NCBI GenBank assembly: GCA_905215795.1
Contig: CAJMRV010000030.1
Location: 1-13,463 of the forward strand
Direction: 5' to 3'
From: an uncultured bacterium
GTDB lineage: Bacteria > Pseudomonadota > Gammaproteobacteria > Burkholderiales > Burkholderiaceae_F
DNA: 13,463 nt
The notes under the pieces were generated by a model. That model saw only the letters and a program-made list of their open reading frames with translations, did not search any database and was not told the origin of the DNA. Made by a program: the position numbers and the translations under genes. Numbering within the stretch: position 1 is the stretch's first letter; each line of letters starts with the position of its first letter. Shown in pieces: positions 13,045 to 13,463 of the stretch.

Positions 13045-13422
13045 ATGACCGGACAGGACTTCTTTGAAAAGGTCGTCGTCTCCCACGACGACTTCGACCT
13101 GAGCGCCGAATGCGCCCTCCTGAGGAGCCGTTCGCCCGAGTCGGGCGCGGTGGCCTCCTTCGTGGGCGTCGTCAGGAACCACAACGACGGTTCGCCCGTC
13201 ACGCGCATGACCCTCGAGCACTACCCCGGCATGACCGAGAAGAGCCTCTCGAAGATCATCGACGGGGCCCGCCGCCGCTGGCCGATCACGGGCGTGGTGG
13301 TCCACCACCGCGTCGGTCCGCTCGAACTGGGCGACCAGATCGTGCTCGTGGCGGTCGCCTCGGCGCACCGCCAGGCCGCCTTCATGGCCTGCGAGTTCAT
13401 CATGGACGGAACGTCTCGGTGA
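13045..13422 (+). CDS. moaE: molybdopterin synthase large subunit MoaE, C-terminally truncated
   Basis: 125 residues against about 150 in E. coli MoaE. MoaE binds precursor Z (cPMP) and accepts sulfur from MoaD. Residues 1-121 are good MoaE: VASFVGVVRNHN (36-47), LEHYPGMTEK (57-66), HHRVGPLELGDQIV (87-100), SAHR (106-109) and CEFIMD (116-121). The family then continues with a segment like YLKTRAPFWK, carrying two active-site lysines (K119 and K126 in E. coli). Here the frame reads DGTSR and stops. None of the three plus-strand frames after 13400 restores that segment, so a single frameshift does not explain it. GGAGG (13030-13034) lies 10 bases upstream of the ATG. The stop is 41 bases before the window edge, so an assembly junction is possible. 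Confidence 0.88.
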   Translation: MTGQDFFEKVVVSHDDFDLSAECALLRSRSPESGAVASFVGVVRNHNDGSPVTRMTLEHYPGMTEKSLSKIIDGARRRWPITGVVVHHRVGPLELGDQIVLVAVASAHRQAAFMACEFIMDGTSR

Positions 13423-13463
13423 ATCCTCCCGCCGAGGCCAAGTCGTAACCTGCGGCGAAAGAA

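Noticed and set aside
13400..13462. 20-codon minus-strand frame ending in TGA that could be the 3' end of a convergent gene beyond the window
   Set aside because: Twenty open codons are expected by chance in GC-rich DNA, and no family motif is visible. It is worth recalling only if the moaE truncation proves to be a real junction.
13400..13463. Simple frameshift as the cause of short moaE
   Set aside because: None of the three plus-strand frames after 13400 encodes anything like the missing LKTxAPFWK segment.

Overview
The window looks like chromosomal DNA from a high-GC betaproteobacterium. Two gene orders point to Burkholderiales: rpsF-priB-rpsR-rplI-dnaB, and thrC followed by moeA-moaD-moaE. 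A gut Sutterellaceae-type lineage is my best guess, but it is inferred from gene order and protein feel, not from a search. Nearly every gene is a recognisable core gene. There are no insertion sequences, CRISPR arrays, inteins or phage genes.

Left part, minus strand (1-1200): a strong sigma70 promoter drives a tRNA-Leu(CAG) gene that ends in a good terminator. After it comes a two-gene unit: a HicB-type antitoxin/regulator with no HicA beside it, and, one base downstream, a small membrane protein. Two tandem hairpins lie between the terminator and the hicB promoter.

Centre, plus strand (1254-9245): rnr (RNase R with an unusually long basic tail) and rlmB (23S rRNA Gm2251 methyltransferase), ended by a terminator. 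Next is the ribosomal operon rpsF-priB-rpsR-rplI, with strong Shine-Dalgarno sites, a leader hairpin and a terminator. Then dnaB with its own extended -10 promoter, followed by a DUF456 membrane protein.

Right part, plus strand (9246-13463): a 342-base gap holds two candidate promoters and a structured leader with an attenuator-like hairpin. It is followed by a thrC homologue, mobB (8-base overlap), moeA (4-base overlap), moaD and moaE. The last four act in molybdenum cofactor synthesis: MoaD-MoaE is molybdopterin synthase, MoeA inserts molybdate, and MobB assists guanine nucleotide addition.

Two things stand out. First, the thrC homologue is full length and sits in the usual thrC place, yet the lysine that holds pyridoxal phosphate is aspartate (FDD instead of FKD), and other cofactor-loop motifs are also changed. 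It looks like a threonine synthase pseudoenzyme. Second, moaE stops about 25 residues early, just before the segment carrying the family's catalytic lysines; this is 41 bases from the window edge, so an assembly artefact must be excluded.
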